Source: Leptolinea sp.
GTDB lineage: Bacteria; Chloroflexota; Anaerolineae; Anaerolineales; Anaerolineaceae
Length of the DNA: 64,000 nucleotides
Direction of reading: 5' to 3'
Assembly (NCBI GenBank): GCA_012798535.1
Contig: JAAZMZ010000019.1
Location: forward strand, 1 to 64,000
Made by a program: the position numbers and the translations under genes. Shown piece after piece: positions 1 to 9,400 of the stretch. The first letter of the stretch is position 1, and each line of letters opens with the position of its first letter. Under the pieces are notes generated by a model. The model had not been told where the DNA came from and did not search any database. It worked only from the letters and a program-made list of their open reading frames with translations.

Positions 1-26
1 CTGAGAGATATTTTTTTATTCCGGTG

Positions 27-40
27 TGCAACCGGTTGCA
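27..40. promoter_or_regulatory. LacI-family-like operator palindrome
   Basis: This is a perfect 14-bp palindrome, TGCAACCGGTTGCA, that ends one base before the AAGGAG ribosome binding site of the gene at 53. An AACCGGTT core with central CG is typical of LacI/GalR-family operators. A repressor here would sit in the 5' leader. No LacI regulator gene is visible in the window, so the assignment rests on the site alone. Confidence 0.45.
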
Positions 41-52
41 AAGGAGTGACTT

Positions 53-292
53 ATGTGTAGTATGCAAATGGCGAACAGTTTACTTGAATGGGAAAGAAGG
101 ATTCAATACCATAACGAGACGTGGCGGAACCACCGGCCTGCGCCGTTTTTCCCAGACCTTCCGGCCGATCAGGATCCGCGTCAGGCCAGGAAAGAAACCA
201 TCCTCGACCGCCTCTTCCGGCGAAGCGAGAATCGCAGGCCTGCAAAATCAACCCGCAAGGATGACAACTGCAAGGACGCGCAGCCCTGCTAG
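53..292 (+). CDS. Small hypothetical protein (79 aa)
   Basis: I do not recognise this protein. It is hydrophilic and rich in Arg, Pro, Asn and Asp, with no membrane segment or signal peptide. Its N-terminal residues MCSMQMANSLLEWERRI could form a short helix, and it ends in Cys. The gene is supported by an AAGGAG site (41-46) placed 6 bases before the ATG, and by a strong intrinsic terminator 22 bases after the stop. An overlapping minus-strand frame (51-437) runs through that terminator stem and has no such signals. The palindrome just upstream suggests repressor control. It could be the last gene of an operon that starts outside the window. Confidence 0.5.
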   Translation: MCSMQMANSLLEWERRIQYHNETWRNHRPAPFFPDLPADQDPRQARKETILDRLFRRSENRRPAKSTRKDDNCKDAQPC

Positions 293-313
293 ATTGTGAT
301 CCATATGTTTCAC

Positions 314-356
314 GGAGTGCGTTCGCCGGTAACCAAAAGCGAACGCACTCCTTTTT
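314..356 (+). terminator. Rho-independent terminator
   Basis: A perfect 13-bp stem (GGAGTGCGTTCGC at 314-326 and its complement at 339-351) encloses a 12-base loop and is followed by TTTTT. It closes the transcription unit of the small gene at 53-292. Confidence 0.9.
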
Positions 357-367
357 AATTGGACGGG

Positions 368-400
368 TTGCATAATGCTGTGGAATGGATAAAATTATCC
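368..400 (+). promoter_or_regulatory. Candidate promoter with palindrome over the -10
   Basis: TTGCAT (368-373) and TAAAAT (390-395) are separated by 16 bases. A perfect 14-bp palindrome GGATAAAATTATCC (387-400) overlaps the -10 element. It lies 77 bases upstream of the YfhO-like gene, just after the terminator of the previous gene. The palindrome could be an operator, or could be chance in an AT-rich leader. Confidence 0.35.
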
Positions 401-476
401 TCATACCGAAAAACCAGCCGACAGGCCGGTTCAACACATCCTCTTCCCGGCTTGCAGAACAGCCTTTTTTTGAACA

Positions 477-2837
477 GTGAACCCCGCAGAATCAACGATC
501 CCCTTCATACTTTGCCTGATCATCGCCCTGGTTCTCGATCTGATCCTGGTGATTGCGCCTTCCAGACGCTGGTATCGCAAACAGACTGAACGGAGCCAGA
601 CCCGGAATATCATTTTCCTGGGGAAGGGGATGCCTTCCCCGATATTGACATTTGTGTCTTATCTACGGCGATCGTTCCCCCTCTGGTGGATCGATCTGAA
701 AGGCCTGGTGCGCAGCGCACCGGTGCGCATCGGTCACGCGGTTCGGCGGGATTTGCCGCGTGTCGTCAACTGGCTGCGAAGTGCTGCGGTTCATGCAGCC
801 GGCCGGATTTCCCACTTTTGCCGCGTCATGTTTCAATTCATTCGACGTACCTTTACGCGCATTCGTACCGCGTTTCCCCGGTGGTTTTTACGTCTGATCG
901 CCTGGATGGATGAAACGGATTTGCGGCTGCGTAGATGGTTTTTCCGGTTGCCGCAGATTTGTTCTCCCTGGCTTTACGCCAATAGAGGGAATATGGCGGA
1001 GATCGGTCTGATCATTCTGTGGGCTTTCTTTGTCGGGCGCAATCTGCTGGGGGATACGCCCGGTATGGTGGATTGTGGAAATGAGTACATCAATCTCCTG
1101 CAATCGCATTTTGCCTGGACGGTCTTGCCCAAATGCGGCACCTGTGTTTTCTGGAATGGCTTTATCAATGGAGGCGCGCCGGCTTTTGTGGATACGCTGG
1201 GAGCCCTGCTGCATCCCCTGGTGATTATCACCACACTGGCGTTTGGTGTGATCCGTGGGTCGAATTTTGTTCTGGTCGGCAGCCTTGCCATGGCAGGGAT
1301 CGCCCAGTGGTGGCTGGCGCGCGTCATGGGTTTGCGGCGCTTCTCGCGCCTGTGGGCTGGTCTGTTTGTGGTGGTCGGTGGCCATCTGCTGGGAAAGATG
1401 GATAATGGGAATGTTGTGCTGGTGCTCTCCACGGCTTCCGCCAGTCTGGTACTGGCGCCGCTGCTGGATCTGGTACGAACGCGCCGCCGTTCCTCTCTCA
1501 TCTGGAGCGGCATCACACTGGCGCTGCTGATTGTCTCCGGGCAGGGGTACATTCAAGTCGGCATGGTCGTGGCCGTACTGCCGGTGTTCCTGATCTTTCT
1601 GTTCGACCGTCACCTGCGCATTCAACCGGCCTGGAAGGATTTCCTGCTGGCGGGGATTCTGGCCGTCCTGCTGGCGGGTGTATTTCTGGTCCCTTTTCTG
1701 CATTTCATGCCGAATTTTGTCAAAGACGCCGATAATAACCTTTCCAATTACCAGACCCTGGAGTATCTGCCCCTCAACCTGGTCATCCATGATATGAACA
1801 TTTATAAGTCATCGCACCTCGAGCATGACGGCAACGTTTACACGAACTTTATCTATATCGGCTGGGTGCCTGTTCTTCTCGCGCTGTCTTCCATTCCTCT
1901 TTTCTTGAAAAAACAGCCCCGCCTGCTGCTGTTCTTCTGGTTGGGGATCTTTCAGGTCTTTTTGCTGTGCAGCAAGGATTTCGGTAAATTCGTTTATCAT
2001 TTTTTTCCCCTGATCGCCAAACTCCGCTGGGCGTCCATCATTACAGGTCTGACGGTTCCACTGATCATCGGGCTGGCCGCCTGGAGTCTTGATCATATTC
2101 TACATTCCGCAAGTTGGCCGAGGTGGACATGGAATCGGTCCGATGGGCAGACATTGGTATTTTCCCTAGCTTTCCTGGTAGCCGGGCTGCCGGCCGTAAG
2201 CAGCTTTCATACCCCCTATACTCTCAGTAAGATTTGGCTCAACCAGCACCCCTTTGAAATCAAAGCCGCTGTTCTTGATGAGTTGACGCCTGACTCAGCC
2301 CAGTGGGTGAAGACCAAATTCAGCAGCTATGACTGGATGGGCGCTCTGCTGGAGCGGGGGGTTAAATTATCAGAGGTCTGGCGGCCCTGGTTCTGGCGCG
2401 ACCGGGAAGCGCCTCCTCCGAACCGAACCGCCGTCTATGCCTTCGAAAATTATGAACCCACAACTCCTTTCATCACCCACGGTGAAATCGAGGTCTTGCA
2501 TTATGTGGAAAACCAGTATGCCTCTGTCAGAACCGGCGATCGCATGATTCCCTGCCGGGCGGAAGCAGCCGGAGGCTTCATCGATGTGACCTGTATGAAT
2601 GACAGCGATGGAGAACTCGTCGTGCAGGAAAATCAATGGACCGGCTGGACTGCCTTTATTGACGGACATCCCGCCGGACTACAGCCCGGAAAATTTCTTA
2701 CGGTATCCGCGCCTGCCGGCAAGCATGTTTACCAGTTCCGATACCAGCCCTGGGATGTTTGGGTGGGACTGGGGCTGTTGGTGTGCGGCTTTCTGCTGGC
2801 GGTTTACCTGCTCTGGAAAGCACCCGACCCGTTCTAA
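477..2837 (+). CDS. YfhO-like polytopic membrane protein
   Basis: This 786-residue integral membrane protein resembles the YfhO/GT-C-like group, proteins linked to glycosylation of wall or membrane polymers. The substrate is unknown. One membrane segment lies at residues 8-27, followed by an Arg-rich cytoplasmic stretch to about 165. About ten to twelve hydrophobic segments run between 175 and 560. A soluble extracytoplasmic domain (about 570-755) carries the family-like Trp-Thr-Ala-Phe-Ile-Asp-Gly motif. One last membrane helix precedes the C-terminus. The start is GTG at 477, with no strong ribosome binding site, so a nearby alternative is possible. The gene stands alone between a terminator and the ArsR gene. 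Confidence 0.7.
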   Translation: MNPAESTIPFILCLIIALVLDLILVIAPSRRWYRKQTERSQTRNIIFLGKGMPSPILTFVSYLRRSFPLWWIDLKGLVRSAPVRIGHAVRRDLPRVVNWLRSAAVHAAGRISHFCRVMFQFIRRTFTRIRTAFPRWFLRLIAWMDETDLRLRRWFFRLPQICSPWLYANRGNMAEIGLIILWAFFVGRNLLGDTPGMVDCGNEYINLLQSHFAWTVLPKCGTCVFWNGFINGGAPAFVDTLGALLHPLVIITTLAFGVIRGSNFVLVGSLAMAGIAQWWLARVMGLRRFSRLWAGLFVVVGGHLLGKMDNGNVVLVLSTASASLVLAPLLDLVRTRRRSSLIWSGITLALLIVSGQGYIQVGMVVAVLPVFLIFLFDRHLRIQPAWKDFLLAGILAVLLAGVFLVPFLHFMPNFVKDADNNLSNYQTLEYLPLNLVIHDMNIYKSSHLEHDGNVYTNFIYIGWVPVLLALSSIPLFLKKQPRLLLFFWLGIFQVFLLCSKDFGKFVYHFFPLIAKLRWASIITGLTVPLIIGLAAWSLDHILHSASWPRWTWNRSDGQTLVFSLAFLVAGLPAVSSFHTPYTLSKIWLNQHPFEIKAAVLDELTPDSAQWVKTKFSSYDWMGALLERGVKLSEVWRPWFWRDREAPPPNRTAVYAFENYEPTTPFITHGEIEVLHYVENQYASVRTGDRMIPCRAEAAGGFIDVTCMNDSDGELVVQENQWTGWTAFIDGHPAGLQPGKFLTVSAPAGKHVYQFRYQPWDVWVGLGLLVCGFLLAVYLLWKAPDPF

Positions 2838-2873
2838 AGGAGTCATTTCCGCCCGGAGAAGCCCCCTTTCCTC

Positions 2874-2906
2874 TTGACATTCGTCATAATTTCGATTATC
2901 ATCGAA
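2874..2906 (+). promoter_or_regulatory. Promoter and operator of the ArsR-DUF2087 gene
   Basis: TTGACA (2874-2879) and TATCAT (2897-2902) are separated by exactly 17 bases. The inverted repeat TTCGAT-TATC-ATCGAA (2891-2906) covers the -10 element. Such placement is typical of autorepression by a dimeric winged-helix regulator, and the gene directly downstream encodes one. Confidence 0.75.
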
Positions 2907-2926
2907 TTAGAAAAGTATCAAATTAG

Positions 2927-3589
2927 ATGGTCGTCAAAATTGAAAGAATGAGACCTATGGAAAACACCGCGGAATATTCCCTCCTGAATATGTTGAAAGC
3001 CCTGGCGGATGAAAGCCGCCTGGCATTGATCCGCCTGCTGAGCGAAGGAGAACACACCGTGGGCGAACTGGCGCAGTTGCTCGATCTGGGTGAACCGACC
3101 ATTTCTCACCACCTGTCTCGACTGCGGGAAAACCGACTGGTCTCCCTGCGCATGGCCGGAAATCAGCGTTACTACCGTGCCAACGAAACCGGTCTGGCAG
3201 AGTTCAAACGTCAGGTCATGCAGATCGAAAAGCCAGCCCCGGTTGTGCCTGTCTCACAGCCCGACAACGAATGGATTGCCGCGCTGGGCTGGAGCGCGGC
3301 CGACCAACAGGTGCTGCGAGATTACACACAGGGTCAAAAACTGGTGCGCCTGCCGTCCAAACGGGGAAAAACACAGGTCATTCTGCGCTGGCTGGCCACG
3401 CTCTTCACGCCCGAGCGGATGTACACCGAAGCCGAAGTGAACGAGGTGATCAAAGCCGTTTACGCGGAGGATTTTGTCAGCCTGCGGCGCGACCTGATCG
3501 ATATGGGCTATCTGCGCAGGGAGCGCGGCGGCGGGAAATACTGGCTGGCTCCAGCGGATGAAGAGCGGAGAAACTGGCGCGAAGGATGA
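2927..3589 (+). CDS. ArsR-family regulator with C-terminal DUF2087
   Basis: This predicted cytoplasmic repressor has an N-terminal ArsR/SmtB winged helix (about residues 18-95; recognition helix near TISHHLSRLRENRLV). A C-terminal DUF2087 domain (about 140-215) contains YTEAEVNEVI and LRRDLIDMGYLRR. This two-domain architecture is a known family. No CxC metal-binding pair is present in the helix usually used by metal sensors, so the signal is probably not an ArsR-type metal. The start could be ATG 2927, 2948 or 2957. The helix-turn-helix is intact in all three. A consensus promoter with an operator-like palindrome lies just upstream, which suggests autoregulation. Confidence 0.85.
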   Translation: MVVKIERMRPMENTAEYSLLNMLKALADESRLALIRLLSEGEHTVGELAQLLDLGEPTISHHLSRLRENRLVSLRMAGNQRYYRANETGLAEFKRQVMQIEKPAPVVPVSQPDNEWIAALGWSAADQQVLRDYTQGQKLVRLPSKRGKTQVILRWLATLFTPERMYTEAEVNEVIKAVYAEDFVSLRRDLIDMGYLRRERGGGKYWLAPADEERRNWREG

Positions 3590-3664
3590 ACAGCCTGGAT
3601 TGTATGTACAACTCAACTTGGTGGTAGGATTAATCTTGCGACATTCAATCATCAGGAGGTACAA

Positions 3665-4177
3665 GTGATCGCATCCAGAGAGCATTTGAACAAACCGCTC
3701 ATCAGTATCACCGACGGTCGAGATCTTGGTGAGATTCGCGGATTGTATCTTGATGCGGATATGCATCAAGTGGCGGGTGTTTTTGTGGGCAAAGAGGGGA
3801 TCATCAACCGGAAAACACTGGCGGTCACCCGCGAAGAAGTTCTGGTCTACGGGGTGGATGTCTGGGTGGTCTCCGGACCGGATGTGGTCAAACCATTGGA
3901 TGAAATTCCCGAATCGGCGGCTTTCATTCTGGTCAGCGACCTGCGCGGTCGGGAAATACAAACCGAGGGCGGTACCAAACTGTGTGTGATCGACGATGTC
4001 ATTCTCGACAGCGAAGCCCGCGTGCTGGGCTTCACGCTTGGTAAAGTATTTTCCCAGGGACCGCTGGCGGAACGCAAGGCTATCGTCCGTGAGGCGATCA
4101 CCCACCTGGGCAGCAAAGAGCAGCCCATGACGGCCGAACTGGCCATGGCTGAATCACAATCCATTTCCACACAATGA
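3665..4177 (+). CDS. PRC-barrel domain protein
   Basis: This 170-residue protein carries two PRC-barrel units, at about residues 3-75 and 88-150. These beta-barrel domains also occur in RimM and in photosynthetic reaction-centre H subunits and act mainly in protein or RNA binding. The repeated pattern is a G-x-x-(I/L) core followed by LDADMHQVAGVFVG in the first unit and LDSEARVLGFTLG in the second. There is no signal peptide or membrane segment. The GTG start has an AGGAGG site with ideal spacing. Its exact role is unknown. The next genes on the same strand encode small membrane proteins. Confidence 0.8.
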   Translation: MIASREHLNKPLISITDGRDLGEIRGLYLDADMHQVAGVFVGKEGIINRKTLAVTREEVLVYGVDVWVVSGPDVVKPLDEIPESAAFILVSDLRGREIQTEGGTKLCVIDDVILDSEARVLGFTLGKVFSQGPLAERKAIVREAITHLGSKEQPMTAELAMAESQSISTQ

Positions 4178-4246
4178 ATCTCAACTGAATGCCTGCCTGC
4201 CCCGGATGATTTGCGAAGCGTTGAGTAAGGAGGAATACAGGCTGCC

Positions 4247-4612
4247 ATGCCAATCCCCTATTTCTATCTACTGGCGCTTTCATTGTTGATCATCCATGAA
4301 ATGGATGCGATCCGCTGCCGGGAATGGTCGATCCTCCCGCTGCTTTCCCGAGTAAAAGACGAGACGGGATATCTGGTTTTTACTGCCACACACCTTCCTC
4401 TGGTGTTATTGATCTTTATCGGATTGACAACCGGCGGAATCTTCCTGCCGGTTGTACGCATCCTGCTGGATTCATTTTGTGTTTTCCATATAATTTTACA
4501 TGCCGCCTTCCGGCGTCATCCGCAGAATCACTTCGAATCCGGTTTTTCTTTGTTCATCATTGCTGGCACCGGTCTGGCCGGTTTGCTTGATCTGGGTGCA
4601 CTGGTTCTATAA
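4247..4612 (+). CDS. Small membrane protein (DUF6713-like)
   Basis: This 121-residue protein has about four hydrophobic helices. It shows the pattern HEMDAIRCREWSILPLL near the N-terminus and a later ATHLPLVL segment, which I associate with the DUF6713 family of uncharacterised bacterial membrane proteins. That assignment is from memory of the motif. Two conserved-looking His residues (HEMDA and HIILHAAFRRH) lie at membrane edges. The start is ATG at 4247, after a GTAAGGAGG site further upstream. It may be co-transcribed with the next gene, 29 bases downstream. Confidence 0.6.
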   Translation: MPIPYFYLLALSLLIIHEMDAIRCREWSILPLLSRVKDETGYLVFTATHLPLVLLIFIGLTTGGIFLPVVRILLDSFCVFHIILHAAFRRHPQNHFESGFSLFIIAGTGLAGLLDLGALVL

Positions 4613-4641
4613 GCCTCAGTTCAATGAACAGGAGGGATTCA

Positions 4642-5046
4642 ATGACAACCTATATCATCCTCAGCATTGTCAGCGGTATTCTTTTTGGCGTGCTGGATGG
4701 GTTGATCCACGCCAATCCGGCAGCGGTCAGGTTGTTTGAGGTTTTCAAGCCGATCTCCAGAACGGGGATCAACGTGACGGCCGGACTGGTCATCGATCTG
4801 GTCTATGGGTTCTTGCTGGCCGGTTTGTTCTTGCTGCTTCACCCGGCGCTGCCGGGCTCCAGCGGACTGGTCAAGGGGCTCAGCTTCGGTGTGATCACCT
4901 GGTTCCTGCGGGTGGCCATGGGTGTGATCTCTCAGTGGATGATGTATACCGTGCCGTTGAACACGCTGTTCTACTCGCTGTTCACCGGTCTGGGAGAGAT
5001 GCTTATCCTGGGTATCCTTTATGGTTTGTTCCTGCATCCGGCTTGA
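4642..5046 (+). CDS. Hypothetical four-helix membrane protein
   Basis: I do not recognise a family. The protein has 134 residues with four strongly hydrophobic helices and short loops, one of which carries HANPAAVRLFEVFKP. The start at 4642 is preferred because AGGAGGG (4630-4636) lies 5 bases before it. An upstream in-frame ATG at 4624 would put that binding site inside the coding sequence. It lies close behind the DUF6713-like gene and may share its transcript. Nothing in the residues indicates transport or catalysis. Confidence 0.6.
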   Translation: MTTYIILSIVSGILFGVLDGLIHANPAAVRLFEVFKPISRTGINVTAGLVIDLVYGFLLAGLFLLLHPALPGSSGLVKGLSFGVITWFLRVAMGVISQWMMYTVPLNTLFYSLFTGLGEMLILGILYGLFLHPA

Positions 5047-5121
5047 AAAAGTTTTTCCCGGCTGGTGGATATTTCGCACTCAACATTTTGACGGATATTG
5101 GATAGTGAATTTGGAGGAGAA

Positions 5122-6399
5122 ATGAAAGGCAGATCCAACCTTCTCTTCATGGTGATGTTATTTTTCGTCACCAGTGGATTTAACAGAGTGGTCCCGTCAG
5201 AAGCCTTTCAAACTCTCTCCCTTCCTTCTCCCACACCGACACCGTCGTCCGGTGCAACCCCCGAACCGTATATTCCAGCCGGAGATTTGCCAACCCCGCC
5301 AGTGGTCTTGTCAGTTCGACAGCCGGCTGCCGCGCCGCTCTTCAAACCGGGAGACGCCGTCTCGCTGGAAAAGATCGAGATGAAATCCCGCATCGAGGGC
5401 TGGGGGATCAGTGGAGGTAAAGTGCTGACCACCGTGGACGGAGGTAAGACCTGGCGTGAGACTACCCCGCCGGAGAGCTTTCTGGCCGGAGCGAAGGTTC
5501 AGGCATACGGTGCCTTTCTGGATATTCACACAGCCTGGATCATCTTTGCAATGGACGGTCAGATTGATCCACGGGCATCAGTCTGGCATACCACCGACAG
5601 CGGCCGGAACTGGACTCCCAGTACTCCCCTGAATCATCAGGCATATGGCGATCAGGTCTGGGCGGAATTTGCCCTGCTGGACGAGCAGAACATATGGCTG
5701 ATGGTGCGCGGTGTGTATGTGGGCGCCGGGACTCATTATGATCATGAGCTCTTCCACAGCGTCGATGGCGGTTTGACCTGGTCTTCTCTGGATGGGCAGA
5801 CCAGTGACGATTACACTGGAATGGCCTTCGCCGATCCGCGAAACGGCCTAAGAACCCTGCAAACCACCGGGGCGTACGCCCCCGCTCCACCAGCCTTTGA
5901 TATCTCCACTGACGGTGGCGCGACCTGGCAGACCCGCGAGCTTCCCGCGCCTCCGGGAGCGCCGAATCTGTTCGAGCGCTACCCGTATTGCGAAACCTAT
6001 CAACCGGTCATGTCATCGGCCAAATCCATCCGTATGCTGGTTGGTTGTTTTGATTACAAGAATCCGCCCCAACAATTTACCGGGTTTTTATATTCCAGCC
6101 AGGACGGCGGAGCAGGCTGGCTAACAGCTCCACTGCCCGCCAAAGCCCGGGCTGAGCAGAGTCAAGTGGTCTACCTGGATGCCGGCCATATCCTTTTACT
6201 GGGACGGAATATTTATCTCAGCACGAACAGCGGCCAGCAATGGAAATTTGTCAAAATGGTCAACTGGGACGGCCAGTTCTCCTTCATTGATCCGCAGGAA
6301 GGCTGGGCGATTGCCCGGGCTAATGGGGAGACTGCGCTGGTTCACACCATCGATGGTGCTGCTACCTGGAAGGTCATCAATCCAGTCATTTCTCAATGA
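5122..6399 (+). CDS. Secreted BNR/Asp-box repeat beta-propeller protein
   Basis: This 425-residue exported protein has an N-terminal signal peptide (MKGRSNLLFMVMLFFVTSGF) and a Pro/Thr/Ser-rich linker. At least six Asp-box repeats follow, with the form S/T-x-D-G-G-x-T-W: VDGGKTW, TDSGRNW, VDGGLTW, TDGGATW, TNSGQQW and IDGAATW. These form a sialidase- or Ycf48-like propeller. The sialidase Arg triad and FRIP motif are not evident, so glycosidase activity is not claimed. GGAGGAG lies 6 bases before the ATG. The gene converges on the histidine kinase gene, with only 50 bases between them. Confidence 0.8.
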   Translation: MKGRSNLLFMVMLFFVTSGFNRVVPSEAFQTLSLPSPTPTPSSGATPEPYIPAGDLPTPPVVLSVRQPAAAPLFKPGDAVSLEKIEMKSRIEGWGISGGKVLTTVDGGKTWRETTPPESFLAGAKVQAYGAFLDIHTAWIIFAMDGQIDPRASVWHTTDSGRNWTPSTPLNHQAYGDQVWAEFALLDEQNIWLMVRGVYVGAGTHYDHELFHSVDGGLTWSSLDGQTSDDYTGMAFADPRNGLRTLQTTGAYAPAPPAFDISTDGGATWQTRELPAPPGAPNLFERYPYCETYQPVMSSAKSIRMLVGCFDYKNPPQQFTGFLYSSQDGGAGWLTAPLPAKARAEQSQVVYLDAGHILLLGRNIYLSTNSGQQWKFVKMVNWDGQFSFIDPQEGWAIARANGETALVHTIDGAATWKVINPVISQ

Positions 6400-6449
6400 T
6401 CCCTGAAACCCATCTTTACAAGTAGGAGGTCAGGGATAGACCGGGGATT

Positions 6450-9400
6450 TCACTTTTCAGGTTTTATTTCTTTTAACAACACATCCTTCAAACGCGTGTA
6501 CTGCCGTTCCAGTTCGTTCATACCGGTTGAAAAAGCGGCGGTTTCACCGTTTTTCGCGCTTTTTTCAAGTGCCAGAGCGGCTGCCCTTAGAGCCTCACCG
6601 CTAATATTGGCAGACGCGCCTTTAATAGTATGGGCGTGCAGTTCAATCCCCGGAAGATCATTCTTCAGAAGGCTGGTCTTCAGCTCCTGGATTTGCAGAG
6701 GTATATTTTCGAGGAAGGTAACCAGAATCGATTTGGCTAGCTCTTCATCTCCCATCAAGCGGTCTAAAAACGAAGGTTTGTCGAACACGGGTTTGATGTT
6801 TTCCACAGCCCGGATCGCCGGTTCTTTTTCAACCGGTTTTTTCACAGACGTGGATTCAGGCAGCCAGTGTTCCAGGATCTCTGCCAGTTTTTGAGGTTCG
6901 ATGGGTTTTGATATGTAATCATTCATCCCGGCTTCAAGACAGATCTCCCGGTCGCCCTGCAGGGCATTTGCCGTCATGGCGATTACTGGAACGGCATGGT
7001 TCAAAACCGGTGTTTTAGGATCACGGATGCGGCGGGTGGCTTCGTAACCATCCATCACCGGCATCTGAACATCCATCAATACCAGGTCATATGGAATGCT
7101 CTCCAGTGCCTTAAGGGCCTCTTCACCATTGGCGGTGGCATCGGCCTTCAATCCATATTTTTTCAAGAAACCCATTGCCACCTGCTGGTTAATAATATTG
7201 TCCTCGACCAGCAGTATGCGTTTTTTTGAATCAACCGACACACGGCAAATCTCACGGGCGGAATGTCGGGTAACGATGGCGGGAATATCATCAGAAGTAT
7301 TTTCAGCTTTTTGCCCGTTGGAATGAGTGGCAAGGGTGGCACAGAGAACGTTGAACAGGTCGCCGTGACGCAGGGGTTTCACCAGATATCCGGCGAATCC
7401 GATACTTGCGAAACGACGGGCTTCCCCCCGTTCGCCCAGGGAAGTCAACAGAACCAGTGGAATTTCCTGATATCGGGAGTCACTCTTCATGGCTTTAGCC
7501 AGCATGGTTCCATCCATACCGGGCATATGCATATCCAGAACCGCGATTTTAAAAGGATCCCCTTCCGCATGGGCGGCCGCCAGCGCTTCCAGCGCGGCCT
7601 GACCATCCGGTACATCGGTGGGACGCATTCCCCAGGATTTCATGCGAACATGCAAAATTTCGCGGTTTGTGTCATTATCATCCACCACCAGAACCTTCAC
7701 TCCGTGCAGGTCGGCCGGCATAGGAATATTCTTGACAACACCTTCCGGTTGGCGTTTTAGCCTGACAGTGAACCAAAATTCGGATCCTTTACCCGGTTCG
7801 CTCTTAACTCCAATACTTCCTTTCATCAGTTCGGCGAGCTGTTTGGATATCGCCAGACCCAGGCCTGTACCCCCAAACTGGCGCGTGGTTGAGGTATCCG
7901 CCTGGGTGAACTTATTGAAGATAAGGTCGATCTTGTCGGGTTGAATTCCAATCCCGGTGTCTTTCACACAAAAATACAGTTCAACTTCTTCATCCGTTTT
8001 TGAAAGGCAGCGCGCGTGTACGGCCACTTCCCCTTTTTCGGTGAACTTGATGGCGTTGCCCACCAGGTTGGTTAATATCTGTCGCAGCCGGCCCGGATCA
8101 CCTTGCAACAGGGCAGGAACATCCGGATCAGCGGCGCAAATGAATTCGAGGTCTTTTTCCTGCGCGCGCACGGCCAGTGCGGAGGCGAAATCATCCAGCA
8201 GACTCTGCAGATCGAAATTCAGGATCTCCAGCTCCAACTTTCCCGCCTCGATCTTCGAAAAATCGAGAATATCGTTGATCAACGTCAGCAGGGTTTCACC
8301 GCTGGTGCGTATGATCTCTGTATAGCGGCGCTGTTCTTCATCCAGATTGGTATCCAACAGCAAGCCGGTCATGCCGATCACCCCGTTCATGGGGGTGCGG
8401 ATCTCATGGCTCATGTTTGCCAAGAATTCACTCTTGGCAATATTGGCCATTTCGGCTTCAACCGCCAGAGTATTGGCCGTGGAGATGGCTTTTTCCAGTT
8501 CGCGGTTGGTTTCCTGCAGTTCCTCGGTGGCGCGTTTCCGGTCGGTGATATCCATCGATGTGCCAAACGTACCGATGATCTTCCCCTTCTTGTCACGTAA
8601 AGGTAGTTTTGTAGTCAGCACCCAGCTATCAGGCTGATCCTCGTAGGTTTCCTTTTCTTCCTTCCGTAAGGATTGCCCGGTGCGGATGATATTTTGTTCA
8701 TCCTCATAAGCCTGACGGGCGTGTTCTTCCGTGAAAAAATCGAAATCTGTTTTTCCAATTGCCAGACCTGGATCAGTGAGTCCCAGACGAAGAGCCTGGT
8801 TACTGTTGATGCGAATGAACCGGCTCTTCAGATCTTTGAAGTAGATTTGAATGGGAAGATTATTCATCAGGTTGCCCATCAGGATCTGTTCAACATTCAG
8901 GTCCGCTTCAGAGCGTTTTCGATCGGTGATATCCTGAACATTTACAGCCCGATACAATACCCGTCCATTCTCATCCTTGATGGCGGTGGCATCGACTAGA
9001 ACCGGAAAAGTCGAGCCGTCTTTACGTATGTGCATGGATTCGAAAGCGTGATGACCGGTTTCGTGGATGATGCGAATGATCTCCGGCAATCCATCACGCA
9101 AATCCGGAGTGTAAACATCCAGAATGGACAGTTGACTCAGTTCTTCCACTGTATAACCGTGCATTTTCGCGAAGGCCGGATTCATCAACTCGAACCGCAT
9201 ACCCTCGGCACTTTCGGCCGTCACTCCCCAGTCGACATTGATGAAAATATTGGCCCATTTCTGGATTTTTTCACTGGCCAGTTTGCGTTCGGTGATATCT
9301 CGAACGATGAAGACCATGCCTACGGGAATACCATCCGCATCCCGAATAACTTCCGCGTTGGTTTCAATATCAAACAGACTGCCATCCGCCCGAACAGCGC

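Noticed and set aside
51..437. Minus-strand frame of 128 codons over the small gene at 53-292
   Set aside because: It runs through the 13-bp terminator stem at 314-351 and has no ribosome binding site.
888..1790. Minus-strand frame of 300 codons inside the YfhO-like gene
   Set aside because: It is a complementary shadow of a membrane-protein gene, rich in Gln, His and Asp, with no motifs or start signals.
3254..4105. Minus-strand frame of 283 codons
   Set aside because: It spans the ArsR and PRC-barrel genes and the gap between them. Both of those have domains and good starts.
6399..6437. Inverted repeat ATCCCTGA / TCAGGGAT between convergent genes
   Set aside because: The loop is 23 bases and no T-run follows, so it is not called a terminator.
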